Of a stretch of DNA of 13,031 nucleotides, positions 1 through 8,004 are shown one piece after another (within the stretch, counting starts at the first letter, position 1; each line of letters opens with the position of its first letter). The stretch is from Reyranella sp. (lineage in GTDB: Bacteria; Pseudomonadota; Alphaproteobacteria; Reyranellales; Reyranellaceae): contig JADHLS010000052.1 in the NCBI GenBank assembly GCA_016780605.1, forward strand, positions 1 to 13,031, read 5' to 3'. Under the pieces are notes generated by a model. It had not been told where the DNA came from. It was given only the letters and a program-made list of their open reading frames with translations, and ran no database searches. The position numbers and the translations under genes were made by a program.

Positions 1-820
1 CGACAAAGCCGCCGATCATCCGGCCGCTGAAGTCCAGCATCGGCATCGCCACGACACCCCAGGTCACCCCGTCGACCTCGGCAACGCTGAAAGTGTCCTC
101 GCGGGCAAGCCGCGGGGGTGAGCTCTCTAGAATGCGGGAAAACAGCCCGCTGTCCGTGGTCTCGCCAAGCGCCAGGTCGCCGAATTGCCTGCGATCCCTC
201 TGCGGCCCCCCGGTCATGGCCGCTGACAGCGTGACCGCGACTTCCGCCCCGGTCCGAGTCTTCACGGCGGTAATGAGCGGAGCCAGCGCAAGCCCCACCT
301 CTGTAGTGCCGACCAGGGTCTCGCCCTGCATGACCGGCGCCACACCTCTCAGCGACAGGCCAAGTGACCCGATCTCGAGCCCATTCTGGCCGCGGCGGCT
401 GTGGTTGGCGGTAACGACCATGGGACGGGTATGCGAGACGTCGTCGCCGAAGCGGGCCGGCTCATGCAGGCGAAGCAGCGTTTTCATGTCGACGGTCTGG
501 AACTGCAGGAGGTCGACGCCGCTCTGCTTGCTGAGATAATCGTAGACCGGACTCATGCGCTCGGTGAGGGCCGCGCGATCACCCTGGGCCACGCCAACGA
601 CGTTGCCGGGCTGCAGCGCAATCATGCTCGCCATCGACAGCGCCATGCCGGCATTGCGTTCCATCGTGGAGCGCAGTGTCACGCTGACGGTGCGCAGCGC
701 CGTAGCCTGCTGCTGGCGCAGGCTGTCATGCAGGTCGTTCAGCGTCACGGCGGCGAGCGTCCCGAAACTCAGCAGCAACAGGACGGTCGAAATCACGACG
801 ATACGGGTGCCAAATCTCAT
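1..820 (-). CDS. Membrane sensor with periplasmic double-Cache domain (N-terminal part, runs off left edge)
   Basis: Reading the minus strand from an ATG at 820 gives 273 open codons up to the window edge. An in-frame TAA at 844-842 lies just upstream, so this ATG is the natural start, although no clear ribosome binding site precedes it. Residues about 7-27 form one hydrophobic membrane segment. The periplasmic part follows, with the pattern LLRLHEPARFGDD (115-127), an Arg at 132, then NGLEIGSLGLSLRGVAPV (146-163) and a GTTEVGLAL strand. This pattern is typical of the dCache_3-like ligand-binding domain found in chemoreceptors, histidine kinases and diguanylate cyclases. The output domain (MCP, HAMP-kinase or GGDEF) lies outside the window, so the type of signalling cannot be stated. 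It is probably co-transcribed with the small secreted protein 36 nt upstream. Confidence is high for the gene and good for the domain. Confidence 0.85.
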   Translation of the reverse strand, partial: MRFGTRIVVISTVLLLLSFGTLAAVTLNDLHDSLRQQQATALRTVSVTLRSTMERNAGMALSMASMIALQPGNVVGVAQGDRAALTERMSPVYDYLSKQSGVDLLQFQTVDMKTLLRLHEPARFGDDVSHTRPMVVTANHSRRGQNGLEIGSLGLSLRGVAPVMQGETLVGTTEVGLALAPLITAVKTRTGAEVAVTLSAAMTGGPQRDRRQFGDLALGETTDSGLFSRILESSPPRLAREDTFSVAEVDGVTWGVVAMPMLDFSGRMIGGFV

Positions 821-856
821 CGGTGTCGGGCTCGGCGGTCGTTAATGAGGCCGTCT

Positions 857-1132
857 CTAGTTGCTCGCATCGGCCAGGGCCGCCTCGCGCTTGCGTTCAT
901 CGAGGGCGCGCCCGACCTGGCGGCGGAAGCGCTCGAGGTCTGCGCCGGTGAAGGCCTGCAGCGCGGCAAAGCGCAAAGCCTCAGCACCGTCGCCCAACAG
1001 GCGCTCCTCGGACGCGAGCGTGCTATCAAAGGGGAAGACGTCGCAAAGCGTATCGTCTGCGGCGGCCGCAGACAGCGGACCGAAGGAGAGCAGCGAAGCG
1101 GCGATGGCCGCGATTGGCGACGTTCTCTTCAT
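857..1132 (-). CDS. Small secreted protein of unknown function
   Basis: This 91-residue ORF begins MKRTSPIAAIAASLLSFG and has a clean Sec signal peptide (basic n-region, hydrophobic core 8-20, likely cleavage after the Ala run at 22-25). The mature protein would be about 66 residues. It has a single Cys (C30) near its N-terminus and then a charged, helical stretch (residues 61-86) rich in Arg, Glu and Ala. The frame stays open further upstream to 1258, but the signal peptide and a short G-rich stretch just before 1132 favour the internal ATG. I do not recognise the family. Its stop lies 36 nt before the Cache sensor's start, which suggests an operon and possibly a periplasmic partner of that sensor; this link is inferred only from position. 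Confidence 0.6.
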   Translation of the reverse strand: MKRTSPIAAIAASLLSFGPLSAAAADDTLCDVFPFDSTLASEERLLGDGAEALRFAALQAFTGADLERFRRQVGRALDERKREAALADASN

Positions 1133-1219
1133 GCGCCCCCAAAACGCAAAAAAGGACGGACGAGCGCGACCGGTGAGGGCTACGCGAAGGCACGTTTGAT
1201 GGCGATAGTCCCGCTCAAT

Positions 1220-1237
1220 TGGAGGGCTGCCCCTCCA
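1220..1237. repeat. Short perfect hairpin in the sensor-side leader
   Basis: TGGAGGG, loop CTGC, CCCTCCA: a 7-bp perfect stem with a 4-nt loop. It lies about 90 bases upstream of the small secreted protein's start on the minus strand, so it may sit in that transcript's leader or be an operator. There is no T-run beside it, so a classic terminator is unlikely. Confidence 0.4.
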
Positions 1238-1356
1238 CCTCCCAAGCACCGCTCCCACTGCGGTAACCGACTTCTAGCCGCGAAACTGTGGCATTGGCCA
1301 GCTTCGGTCGTGGACAAAATTGGGAGGGTCGAAAGCGTTACTCATACACGCCACAA

Positions 1357-1368
1357 ATCTTGCAAGAT
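1357..1368. promoter_or_regulatory. 12-bp perfect palindrome, candidate operator
   Basis: ATCTTGCAAGAT is a perfect inverted repeat 56 bases before the transglycosylase start. Its core overlaps the best available -35-like hexamer (TTGCAA). Position and symmetry suit a dimeric repressor site, but the sequence gives no clue to the regulator. Confidence 0.35.
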
Positions 1369-1424
1369 ACACAGCTACTTCAGTATCGTTCTTCATCCGC
1401 TCGCTCATCAGGTGGGCCAAGACC

Positions 1425-2303
1425 ATGATCAGCCGACGCCTTCTCTCTGCCGCTCTCGCTTTCTCGCCCGTCGCCTCCCTCGCGCAAAGCGGAGACCCGA
1501 AGTTCGCGGCCTTCCTGCGCGGCGTAAGGGCCGAAGCCCTGAAGGCGGGCATCGACCCGGGCACCCTCGATGCCGCACTCGGCAAGGTGCAGGAAATTCC
1601 GCGCGTTATGGAACTCGCGCGCAATCAGCCTGAGTTCAAGATGACGTTCGACAAGTACCTGGAGGTCGTCGTGTCGGACGAGCGGGTGAAGAACGGCCGC
1701 GCGAGGCTTGCCGAGAACCGCGCGCTGGTCGAGCGCTTTGCCCAGCCTGCCGGCATGCCGCCCTCGACGGTGGTCGCGCTATGGGGCATCGAGAGCAACT
1801 ACGGCAAGAATCTCGGCGACTTCGAGGTCATCGATGCGCTGGCGACGCTCGTCTACAACAACTTCCGCGCCCAGTTCTTCCGCCAGCAGCTGATCGCCGC
1901 CCTGAAGATCCTCGCGCAGGGCCATATCGGCTTCGACGCGATGAAGGGCTCGTGGGCGGGCGCCATGGGGCAGTGCCAGTTCATTCCCACGAGCTTCCTC
2001 GCCTATGCCGCCGACGGCGACGGCGATGGCCGCATGGACATCTGGACCAACAAGGCCGACGTCTTCGCCTCGATCACCAACTACATGCGACGCGTCGGCT
2101 GGAGGCCTGGCCTCAACTGGGGCCAGGAGGTGCCGGCGGGCACGCCGGCCGGGCAGGGCGAGCGCATCGTGCGGCCGGCCGGCGCGGGCGGACCGACCTT
2201 CCTCACCACGGCGAACTTCCAGGCCATCCTGCGCTGGAACCAGTCCGACTTCTTCGCGCTCGCCGTGGGCTTGCTGTCCGACAAGATCGCCGCCGCGAGG
2301 TGA
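1425..2303 (+). CDS. Lytic murein transglycosylase, MltB family
   Basis: A 292-residue exported enzyme expected to cleave the MurNAc-GlcNAc bond of peptidoglycan, leaving 1,6-anhydroMurNAc ends. The Sec signal peptide spans residues 1-20 (cleavage near SLA-QS); there is no lipobox, so it should be soluble in the periplasm, unlike E. coli MltB. The catalytic Glu is E123 in LWGIESNYG (119-127). The SLT family 2 pattern continues with a DALATLVYNN segment (137-146), GAMGQCQFIPTS (179-190) and DGDGDGRMDIW (198-207). The C-terminal WNQSDFFALAVGLLSD (271-286) is also typical. The ATG at 1425 is chosen because it starts the signal peptide and has AGGTGG 9 nt upstream; the frame is open back to a TTG at 1320. 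The next gene, an RlpA-like lipoprotein, follows after 39 nt, making a peptidoglycan-remodelling cluster. Confidence 0.92.
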   Translation: MISRRLLSAALAFSPVASLAQSGDPKFAAFLRGVRAEALKAGIDPGTLDAALGKVQEIPRVMELARNQPEFKMTFDKYLEVVVSDERVKNGRARLAENRALVERFAQPAGMPPSTVVALWGIESNYGKNLGDFEVIDALATLVYNNFRAQFFRQQLIAALKILAQGHIGFDAMKGSWAGAMGQCQFIPTSFLAYAADGDGDGRMDIWTNKADVFASITNYMRRVGWRPGLNWGQEVPAGTPAGQGERIVRPAGAGGPTFLTTANFQAILRWNQSDFFALAVGLLSDKIAAAR

Positions 2304-2342
2304 CTGCCCGATTTCCTCAAGATGATGTATGATTAGGCAGTC

Positions 2343-3371
2343 ATGCCCCTACCAGTAGTCAGCCCAAGCGTACCGGCCGTTCGTGCTGTTGGAATGCTGC
2401 TGCTCATGGCCTTTCTGGCCAGCTCGCTTGCCGCCTGTGGGTCGAGGAGCGGCGGCCGCTCGGGAGTTGCCCAGGCGGGGTCCTACAAGATCGGGGCGCC
2501 CTACAAGATCGACGGCGTAACCTACACGCCGCAGGAAGAGTTCAACCATGTCGAAACCGGCGTCGCCTCGTGGTATGGCCCCGGCTTCCACGGCAAGTCG
2601 ACGGCCAATGGCGAGCGCTATGACCAGTCGGAGCGCACGGCGGCCCACCGGACTCTGCAGATGCCTGCGATCGTACGCGTTACCAATCTCGACAACGGCA
2701 TGAGCACCGTCGTTCGCATCAACGACCGCGGACCGTTCGCGCGCAGCCGCATCATCGATCTGTCGCGCGCGGCGGCGCAGGAGCTCGACGTCGTGCGCAA
2801 CGGCACCGCGCGCGTGCGCATCGATCAGCTCCCTGCCGAGAGCATGGCGGTCAAGGATGTGGCCATCGCCGGCGGCGGCCCGGCCGAACAGAACGCCGCG
2901 GTGGCGCAGGTCGCCTCCGGCGCGCGACGCGCGCCTGCCGCCCAGCCTGTCGTCGCCCAGCCGCCCGTCATGGTCGCGGCGAGCCCGCCGCCACCGGTGG
3001 CCGCTCCGCCGCCGGCCACCCAGGCCGTGTGGCCGACCAATCCGCGACCGCAGGCGGTGTCGGCGACGCCGGTCTACGCCAGCGGCAATGGCGTCAGCAT
3101 CGCCTCGCTGGCCTCGGGCGCCAGCGCTCCGACCGGCGCCGCCAGCGGTTTCTACGTGCAGACCGGATCCTTCAGCACAGCCGAGAATGCCGAGCGTCAG
3201 CGCGATCTGGTGCGCAGCTACGGCATGTCGGAGGTTTCGGCCGCCTCGGCCGGCGGACGCGAGGTCTATCGCGTCCGGCTTGGCCCCTACACCACACCGG
3301 ACGCCGCCGGCATCGTCGCCGACCGGCTGAAACGTTCCGGCTATGGAGATGCCCGTGTTGTTTCCGACTGA
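2343..3371 (+). CDS. rlpA: RlpA-like septal lipoprotein (lytic transglycosylase) with SPOR domain
   Basis: A 342-residue lipoprotein. The hydrophobic signal (18-31) ends in the lipobox L-A-A-C with C32 as lipidated residue. The double-psi beta-barrel spans about 70-165: ASWYGPGFHGKSTANGERYD (75-94) and RINDRGPF (125-132). E91, H102 and D128 keep the spacing of the acidic and His residues reported as important in Pseudomonas RlpA, so glycan-cleaving activity is plausible. A Pro/Ala-rich linker (about 180-245) leads to a C-terminal SPOR domain (269-340), which in this family binds denuded glycan strands at the division septum. No good ribosome binding site precedes 2343; an alternative ATG at 2394 would leave a signal without a basic n-region. 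A TATGAT hexamer at 2328-2333 could give a nearly leaderless transcript, but no matching -35 is seen. The 3' end overlaps the next gene. Confidence 0.92.
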   Translation: MPLPVVSPSVPAVRAVGMLLLMAFLASSLAACGSRSGGRSGVAQAGSYKIGAPYKIDGVTYTPQEEFNHVETGVASWYGPGFHGKSTANGERYDQSERTAAHRTLQMPAIVRVTNLDNGMSTVVRINDRGPFARSRIIDLSRAAAQELDVVRNGTARVRIDQLPAESMAVKDVAIAGGGPAEQNAAVAQVASGARRAPAAQPVVAQPPVMVAASPPPPVAAPPPATQAVWPTNPRPQAVSATPVYASGNGVSIASLASGASAPTGAASGFYVQTGSFSTAENAERQRDLVRSYGMSEVSAASAGGREVYRVRLGPYTTPDAAGIVADRLKRSGYGDARVVSD

Positions 3372-4650
3372 TCTCCTGCGCCGCGCGGCGGTGCTCCTCG
3401 CTGTCGCGACGATGGCCGGCAGCTCGCTCGCTGCGCTGGCGCAGCAAACCGACCAGCAGCCCAAGCGTCAGACCCAGCCGCAGAAGCCGCCGGCCAAGCC
3501 GCGCACCACGACGACGGCGCCCAAGCCTTCGGAGAAGGCGGCGGCCGCCGCCAAGACCGAGGCGCTGCCGCCTTCCCAGGTCGGCATCGGCACGCTCGCC
3601 AAGCAGGCCTTCATGGTCGATCCGCAGACTTCCTCCGTGCTGCTGTTCAAGGATGCCGACAAGCCGATGCATCCCTCGTCGATGGCCAAGATGATGACGA
3701 TCTATATCGCCTTCGAGGAGCTGAATGCCGGCCGCCTCAAGCTCGACACGCGCTTTCGGGTCAGCGAGCGCGCCCGCAACATGGGCGGCTCGCGCATGTT
3801 CGTCGAGCTGGGCAGCGAGGTCTCGGTCGAGGACCTGATCAAGGGCATGATCGTGCTGTCGGGCAACGACGCCTGCGTCGTCATGGCCGAAGGCCTGTCG
3901 GGCAACGAAGACAGCTTCGCCGAGCGCATGACCGCCAAGGCGCGCGAGCTCGGCATGACCGGCACGGTGTTCAAGAACGCATCGGGCTGGCCGGCCGAAG
4001 GCCAGTGGACGACGGCACGCGATCTCGCCGTGCTGGCGTGGCGCACGATCGAGGACTTCCCCAAGCTCTATCGCTACTACTCGGAGACCAACTGGACCTA
4101 CAACAACATCAAGCAGGACAACCGCAACCGCCTGCTCAAGACCGTGCCGGGCACCGACGGTCTGAAGACCGGGCACACGGAGGAGGGTGGCTACGGCCAG
4201 GCCACGTCGTCGATCCGGGACGGCCGTCGCCTGATCCTGGTGGTCAACGGCCTGACGTCGATGGCCGAGCGCGCCCAGGAGACCGCGCGGTTGATGGAAT
4301 GGGGCTTCCGCGAAACGACCAACACCACGGTCTTCCGCGCCGGCGACACCGTGGCCGAAGCGCCGGTCTGGCTGGGATCGCAGGACAAGGTGCCGCTGGT
4401 CGTGGCCAAGCCGGTCCAGATCACCGCACCCAGCGGACAGACGGTGACGCCGCGCGTGGTCGCGCGCTTCGATGGCCCGATCCCGGCGCCGATCGTGAAG
4501 GGCACCAAGCTCGGCACCGCCGCGGTGACCCTGCCCGACAACCGCGTGATCGAGTATCCGCTGGAGGCCGGCGCGGACGTGCCGCGCATGGGCGTCTTCG
4601 GGCGCGTGACAGCGATGATGCGGCACTATCTGTTCGGCTGGCTCTCGTGA
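3343..4650 (+). CDS. dacC: D-alanyl-D-alanine carboxypeptidase (PBP5/6 type)
   Basis: A 435-residue class C low-molecular-weight penicillin-binding protein that trims the terminal D-Ala from peptidoglycan pentapeptides in the periplasm. All three active-site motifs are present: SMAK (S113 nucleophile, K116), SGN (173-175) and KTG (275-277). The signal peptide ends near ALAQQ (31-35). A Pro/Thr/Lys-rich linker (36-75) precedes the catalytic domain. A PBP5 C-terminal domain (about 310-410) is followed by an amphipathic tail (415-435) suited to membrane anchoring. The gene overlaps rlpA by 29 nt if it starts at ATG 3343. ATG 3349, GTG 3355 or TTG 3358 are also possible; GGAG at 3345-3348 is correctly spaced only for the last two, and all four keep the signal peptide. 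The symbol is by family resemblance; dacA or dacF would be equally defensible. Confidence 0.93.
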   Translation: MEMPVLFPTDLLRRAAVLLAVATMAGSSLAALAQQTDQQPKRQTQPQKPPAKPRTTTTAPKPSEKAAAAAKTEALPPSQVGIGTLAKQAFMVDPQTSSVLLFKDADKPMHPSSMAKMMTIYIAFEELNAGRLKLDTRFRVSERARNMGGSRMFVELGSEVSVEDLIKGMIVLSGNDACVVMAEGLSGNEDSFAERMTAKARELGMTGTVFKNASGWPAEGQWTTARDLAVLAWRTIEDFPKLYRYYSETNWTYNNIKQDNRNRLLKTVPGTDGLKTGHTEEGGYGQATSSIRDGRRLILVVNGLTSMAERAQETARLMEWGFRETTNTTVFRAGDTVAEAPVWLGSQDKVPLVVAKPVQITAPSGQTVTPRVVARFDGPIPAPIVKGTKLGTAAVTLPDNRVIEYPLEAGADVPRMGVFGRVTAMMRHYLFGWLS

Positions 4651-5285
4651 CGCAGCAGCCCACCGGGCGTTTCATCACCCTGGAAGGCGGCGAAGGAGCG
4701 GGAAAGTCGACCCAGATCGCGCGGCTCAAGGCCTGGCTCGAAGGAAGCGGCCATCGCGTCACGGCGACGCGCGAGCCCGGCGGGTCGCCGGGAGCCGAGA
4801 TGATCCGCAAGCTCCTGGTCGAAGGACCGGTCGAGCGCTGGGACGGCACGACCGAGGCGCTTCTGCACTTCGCCGCGCGGCGCGAGCATCTGCGTTCGAC
4901 TGTATGGCCGGCGCTGAAGCGCGGCGACTGGGTGGTGAGCGACCGCTTCGCCGACTCGACGCTGGCCTATCAGGGCCACGGGCACGGCGTCGAGCGACGC
5001 ATCTTCGAGCAGCTCTACGACGTCGCCGCCGGCGCCTTCCGGCCGGATCTCACCGTCATCCTCGATCTCCCGGTCGAGATCGGATTGAAGCGGGCGGCGG
5101 CTCGGCGCGGCAGTGAGACGCGCTACGAAAGCCTGCCGATCGATTTCCACAGGCGGGTGAGGGCGGGTTTCCTCGAGATCGCCAAGCGTGAGCCCAAGCG
5201 CTGCGTCGTGATCGATGCTACAGGGGAGATCGACACGATCGCCAAGGCGATCGCCGATGCAGTGAAGGAGCGGCTGGGAGCCTGA
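4647..5285 (+). CDS. tmk: Thymidylate kinase (dTMP kinase)
   Basis: A 212-residue cytoplasmic kinase phosphorylating dTMP to dTDP with ATP, the committed step to dTTP. The Walker A loop is GGEGAGKS (14-21), followed by TREPGG (41-46), the DRFADSTLAYQG motif (99-110) and an Arg-containing LID (about 153-160, RRGSETRY). Arginines in the LID rather than in the P-loop match the type II, E. coli-like enzymes. The start is GTG at 4647: it makes a 4-nt GTGA overlap with the carboxypeptidase stop, and the family's N-terminus GRFITLEGGEG begins right after. The frame is open far upstream but in unrelated composition. There is no ribosome binding site of its own, so reinitiation after the upstream stop is likely. 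Confidence 0.95.
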   Translation: MTQQPTGRFITLEGGEGAGKSTQIARLKAWLEGSGHRVTATREPGGSPGAEMIRKLLVEGPVERWDGTTEALLHFAARREHLRSTVWPALKRGDWVVSDRFADSTLAYQGHGHGVERRIFEQLYDVAAGAFRPDLTVILDLPVEIGLKRAAARRGSETRYESLPIDFHRRVRAGFLEIAKREPKRCVVIDATGEIDTIAKAIADAVKERLGA

Positions 5286-5289
5286 GCGC

Positions 5290-6423
5290 ATGGCGAGGGG
5301 CAAGACCGCCGTCGACGCCAGCGAGCTGGAGAAGCTCGAATGGCCCTACGACTGGCCGCCGCCATGGCGCGCCGAACGGCTTCTCGGCCATGAAGCGGCG
5401 GAGAAGGCGATGCTCGCCGCGCACGAGAGCGGACGGCTGCATCACGCCTGGCTGCTGGCCGGCCCGCGCGGCATCGGCAAGGCGACGCTGGCCTGGCGCT
5501 TTGCACGCTTCCTGTTGTGCGGTCAGCAGCAGGGCGGCCTGTTCGGTGGCGGCGCGGCCGAAGGCCTCGACGTGGCGGCCGACGCACCGGGGCGCTCGCT
5601 GGTCGATGCGCGCTCGCATCCCGACCTGTTCCATCTGCGCCGCACGCTCAATCCCGACACCGGCCGCATGCGCGCCGAGATCGCCGTCGACGATGTGCGC
5701 GAGCTCGGCGCCTTCATGCATATGACGCCGGCGATGGGACAATGGCGGGTCGCCATCGTCGATTCGGCCGACGAGATGAATCGCAACAGCGCCAACGCGG
5801 TGCTGAAGATCCTCGAGGAGCCGCCGCCCAACGCGGTGCTCCTGATCGTGGCGCACGCGCCGGGCCGGCTGCTGCCCACCATCCGCTCGCGCTGCCGCCG
5901 CCTCGCGCTGCAGCCGCTTTCCGAGGACATCGTGATGCGCCTGCTGGGCGAGCTTGCGCCCGACGTGAAGGAGGGGGAGAGGGTTGCCCTGGCGCGGCTG
6001 GCCGAGGGCAGCATAGGTCGCGCCCTGGAACTCGCCGGCGCAGGCAGCCTGGAACTCTACAGCGAGATGGTGAACGTGCTCGCGACCTTGCCGGAGCTCG
6101 ACATGGCGCGCCTGCACGGCTTCGCCGAGCGCTTCGCGCGCCGTGGCGAGGAGGCCAACGCCGCCTGGCGCACGTTGAACTACCTGTTCGACGGCTGGCT
6201 GAAGGGTCTGGCGCGACAGTCGGCGCTGGGCCGAGAAGCTGCACCGGTCGTGCCGGCGGAACGCGGCCTGCAGGCCCGCCTGCTGTCGGCCGGCAGCCTT
6301 GATCGCTGGATGGAGGCATGGGAAAACGCCGCCCGACTGTTTGCCCGTGCCGATGCGGTCAATCTTGATCGCAAACAAACGGTGCTCGTCAGCTTCCTCT
6401 CTCTCCAGTCGGCGATGCGCTGA
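5290..6423 (+). CDS. holB: DNA polymerase III delta' subunit
   Basis: A 377-residue AAA+ subunit of the clamp loader, acting with DnaX and delta to open the beta clamp onto primed DNA. Walker A is GPRGIGKAT (58-66), the Walker B-like strand is VAIVDSADEMN (154-164), followed by LKILEEPPPNAVLL (172-185) and the sensor segment TIRSRCRRL (197-205) with the SRC motif of this family. The zinc module known from E. coli delta' is missing: only one Cys (C77) remains there and the region is a Gly/Ala-rich insert (about 80-103), as I recall for alphaproteobacterial versions. GGGAG at 5276-5280 is 9 nt before the ATG, which lies 4 nt after the tmk stop. The tmk-holB pairing is itself classic support. 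Confidence 0.94.
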   Translation: MARGKTAVDASELEKLEWPYDWPPPWRAERLLGHEAAEKAMLAAHESGRLHHAWLLAGPRGIGKATLAWRFARFLLCGQQQGGLFGGGAAEGLDVAADAPGRSLVDARSHPDLFHLRRTLNPDTGRMRAEIAVDDVRELGAFMHMTPAMGQWRVAIVDSADEMNRNSANAVLKILEEPPPNAVLLIVAHAPGRLLPTIRSRCRRLALQPLSEDIVMRLLGELAPDVKEGERVALARLAEGSIGRALELAGAGSLELYSEMVNVLATLPELDMARLHGFAERFARRGEEANAAWRTLNYLFDGWLKGLARQSALGREAAPVVPAERGLQARLLSAGSLDRWMEAWENAARLFARADAVNLDRKQTVLVSFLSLQSAMR

Positions 6424-6450
6424 AGCGGCGAACAGTCCGGAGTCAGTATC

Positions 6451-8004
6451 ATGTCGGGCCGCAGTACGTATTACATAACCACGCCGATCTACTACGTGAA
6501 CGACGTGCCCCATATCGGGCACGCCTACACGACGCTTGCCTGTGACGTGCTGGCCCGGTTCATGCGGCTCGACGGTCGCGATGTGCACTTCCTCACCGGC
6601 ACCGACGAGCACGGCCAGAAGGTCGAGAAGGCCGCCGCCGCCGCCGGGCTGGCGCCGCAGGCCTTCACCGACAAGGTGAGCCAGTCGTTCCGCGACCTCG
6701 TGAAGACAATGAACTACAGCCCCGACAACTTCATCCGCACGACGGAGAAGCGGCACCACGCCGCCTCGCAGGCGCTGTGGGAGAAGCTGGTCGCGTCGGG
6801 CGACATCTACGTCGGCAAGTATGCCGGCTGGTACTCGGTGCGCGACGAGGCCTACTTCGTCGAAGGCGAGACCGAGGTCGGTCAGGACGGCAAGCGCCGC
6901 GCGACGGAGTCCGGTGCCGAGGTCGAATGGGTCGAGGAGCCATCGTACTTCTTCAAGCTGTCGGCGTGGGCCGACCGGCTGCTGGAGTTCTACGAGAAGA
7001 ATCCGCGCTTCATCGCGCCGGAGAGCCGGCGCAACGAGGTCATCAGCTTCGTGAAGGGCGGCCTGCAGGACCTTTCGGTGTCGCGCACCAGCTTCTCGTG
7101 GGGCATCCCGGTGCCCGGCGACGACAAGCACATCATGTACGTCTGGCTGGACGCGCTCACCAACTACATCACCGAGTGCGGCTATCCGGACACCAGCAAT
7201 CCGTTGTGGAAGTACTGGCCAGCCGACCTGCACATGGTCGGCAAGGATATCATCCGCTTCCATTGCGTGTTCTGGCCGGCCTTCCTGATGTCGGCGGGCG
7301 TGGCGCCGCCGCAGCGCGTGTTCGCGCACGGCTGGTGGACCAACGAGGGCCAGAAGATCTCCAAGTCGCTGGGCAATGTCATCGACCCGGTGGAGCTGGT
7401 CGCGACCTACGGCCTCGACCCGGTGCGCTACTTCCTGCTGCGCGAGGTGCCGTTCGGCAACGACGGCGACCTGCAGCGGCGGGCCCTGATCGGCCGCCTG
7501 AACGGCGACCTCGCCAACGCCTACGGCAATCTCTGCCAGCGCGTGCTGTCGATCGTGGCCAAGAATGTCGGCGGCAAGGTGCCGGCCAATGGCACGATCG
7601 TCGAGGCTGATACGGCCCTGCTCGATCGTGCCAAAGGTCTGCTCGACATCGTGCGTGCCGAGCTGAACGAGCAGGCGTTCCATCGCGCGCTGATCGCGAT
7701 CTGGGAGGTCATCGCCGACGCCAACCGCTACGTCGATGCCCAGGCGCCGTGGGCGCTTGCCAAGACCGACCCGGTGCGCCGCGATACAGTGCTGTGGGTG
7801 CTCGCCGAGACCATCCGGCGGGTGACCTTGCTGGTGCAGCCCTTCATGCCCGATTCGGCGGCCAGGATCCTCGATCAGCTGGCGGTGTCGGCGGCGGAGA
7901 GGGCGTTCGCCAGCTACGACAAGGAGGTGGTGCCGGGCACGGCGCTGCCCTCGCCTCAGGGCGTGTTCCCGCGCTACATCGAGCCCAAGGCGGCGGCGAG
8001 CTGA
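6451..8004 (+). CDS. metG: Methionyl-tRNA synthetase
   Basis: A 517-residue class I synthetase that charges tRNA-Met and initiator tRNA in the cytoplasm. The ATP-binding signatures are HIGH at 21-24 within a YYVNDVPHIGHAYTT segment and KISKS at 302-306. The segment from 127 to 170 (GWYSVRDEAYF onward) takes the place of the connective-peptide knuckle, and it has no Cys, so this is the zinc-free subtype. The MetRS anticodon-binding helical domain follows (about 360-517), and there is no C-terminal Trbp111-like tRNA-binding extension. GGAG at 6439-6442 is 8 nt before the ATG. The 27-nt gap after holB and the 1-nt TGATG overlap with the TatD gene indicate one operon. Confidence 0.96.
   Translation: MSGRSTYYITTPIYYVNDVPHIGHAYTTLACDVLARFMRLDGRDVHFLTGTDEHGQKVEKAAAAAGLAPQAFTDKVSQSFRDLVKTMNYSPDNFIRTTEKRHHAASQALWEKLVASGDIYVGKYAGWYSVRDEAYFVEGETEVGQDGKRRATESGAEVEWVEEPSYFFKLSAWADRLLEFYEKNPRFIAPESRRNEVISFVKGGLQDLSVSRTSFSWGIPVPGDDKHIMYVWLDALTNYITECGYPDTSNPLWKYWPADLHMVGKDIIRFHCVFWPAFLMSAGVAPPQRVFAHGWWTNEGQKISKSLGNVIDPVELVATYGLDPVRYFLLREVPFGNDGDLQRRALIGRLNGDLANAYGNLCQRVLSIVAKNVGGKVPANGTIVEADTALLDRAKGLLDIVRAELNEQAFHRALIAIWEVIADANRYVDAQAPWALAKTDPVRRDTVLWVLAETIRRVTLLVQPFMPDSAARILDQLAVSAAERAFASYDKEVVPGTALPSPQGVFPRYIEPKAAAS

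Larger units (their letters stand above)
1133..1424. promoter_or_regulatory. Divergent intergenic region
   Basis: These 292 bases separate the minus-strand sensor operon from the plus-strand cell-wall genes and should hold promoters for both. I see no convincing ORF or RNA gene. Two symmetric elements stand out and are listed separately: a 7-bp hairpin at 1220-1237 and a 12-bp palindrome at 1357-1368. A weak plus-strand promoter guess is TTGCAA (1360-1365), 18 nt, TATCGT (1384-1389), but it is far from consensus. Confidence 0.4.

Noticed and set aside
401..1633. Plus-strand open frame of 410 codons spanning the sensor, the spacer and the start of the transglycosylase
   Set aside because: It runs antisense to two genes and out of frame with a third, has no recognisable domain, and its composition is Arg/His/Gln-rich as expected for a shadow frame.
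2349..4626. Long minus-strand frames opposite rlpA and the carboxypeptidase gene (371 and 484 codons)
   Set aside because: Both lie opposite genes with full motif support and show the low-complexity composition of antisense frames in GC-rich DNA.
4005..4646. Upstream extension of the tmk frame
   Set aside because: The tmk frame is open far into the carboxypeptidase gene, but the family's N-terminus begins a few residues after the GTG at 4647; the extension is shadow sequence.
7749..8003. Upstream extension of the tatD frame into metG
   Set aside because: TatD proteins begin with the metal-binding DSHCHLD segment directly after the ATG at 8004; the extension has no similarity I can see.
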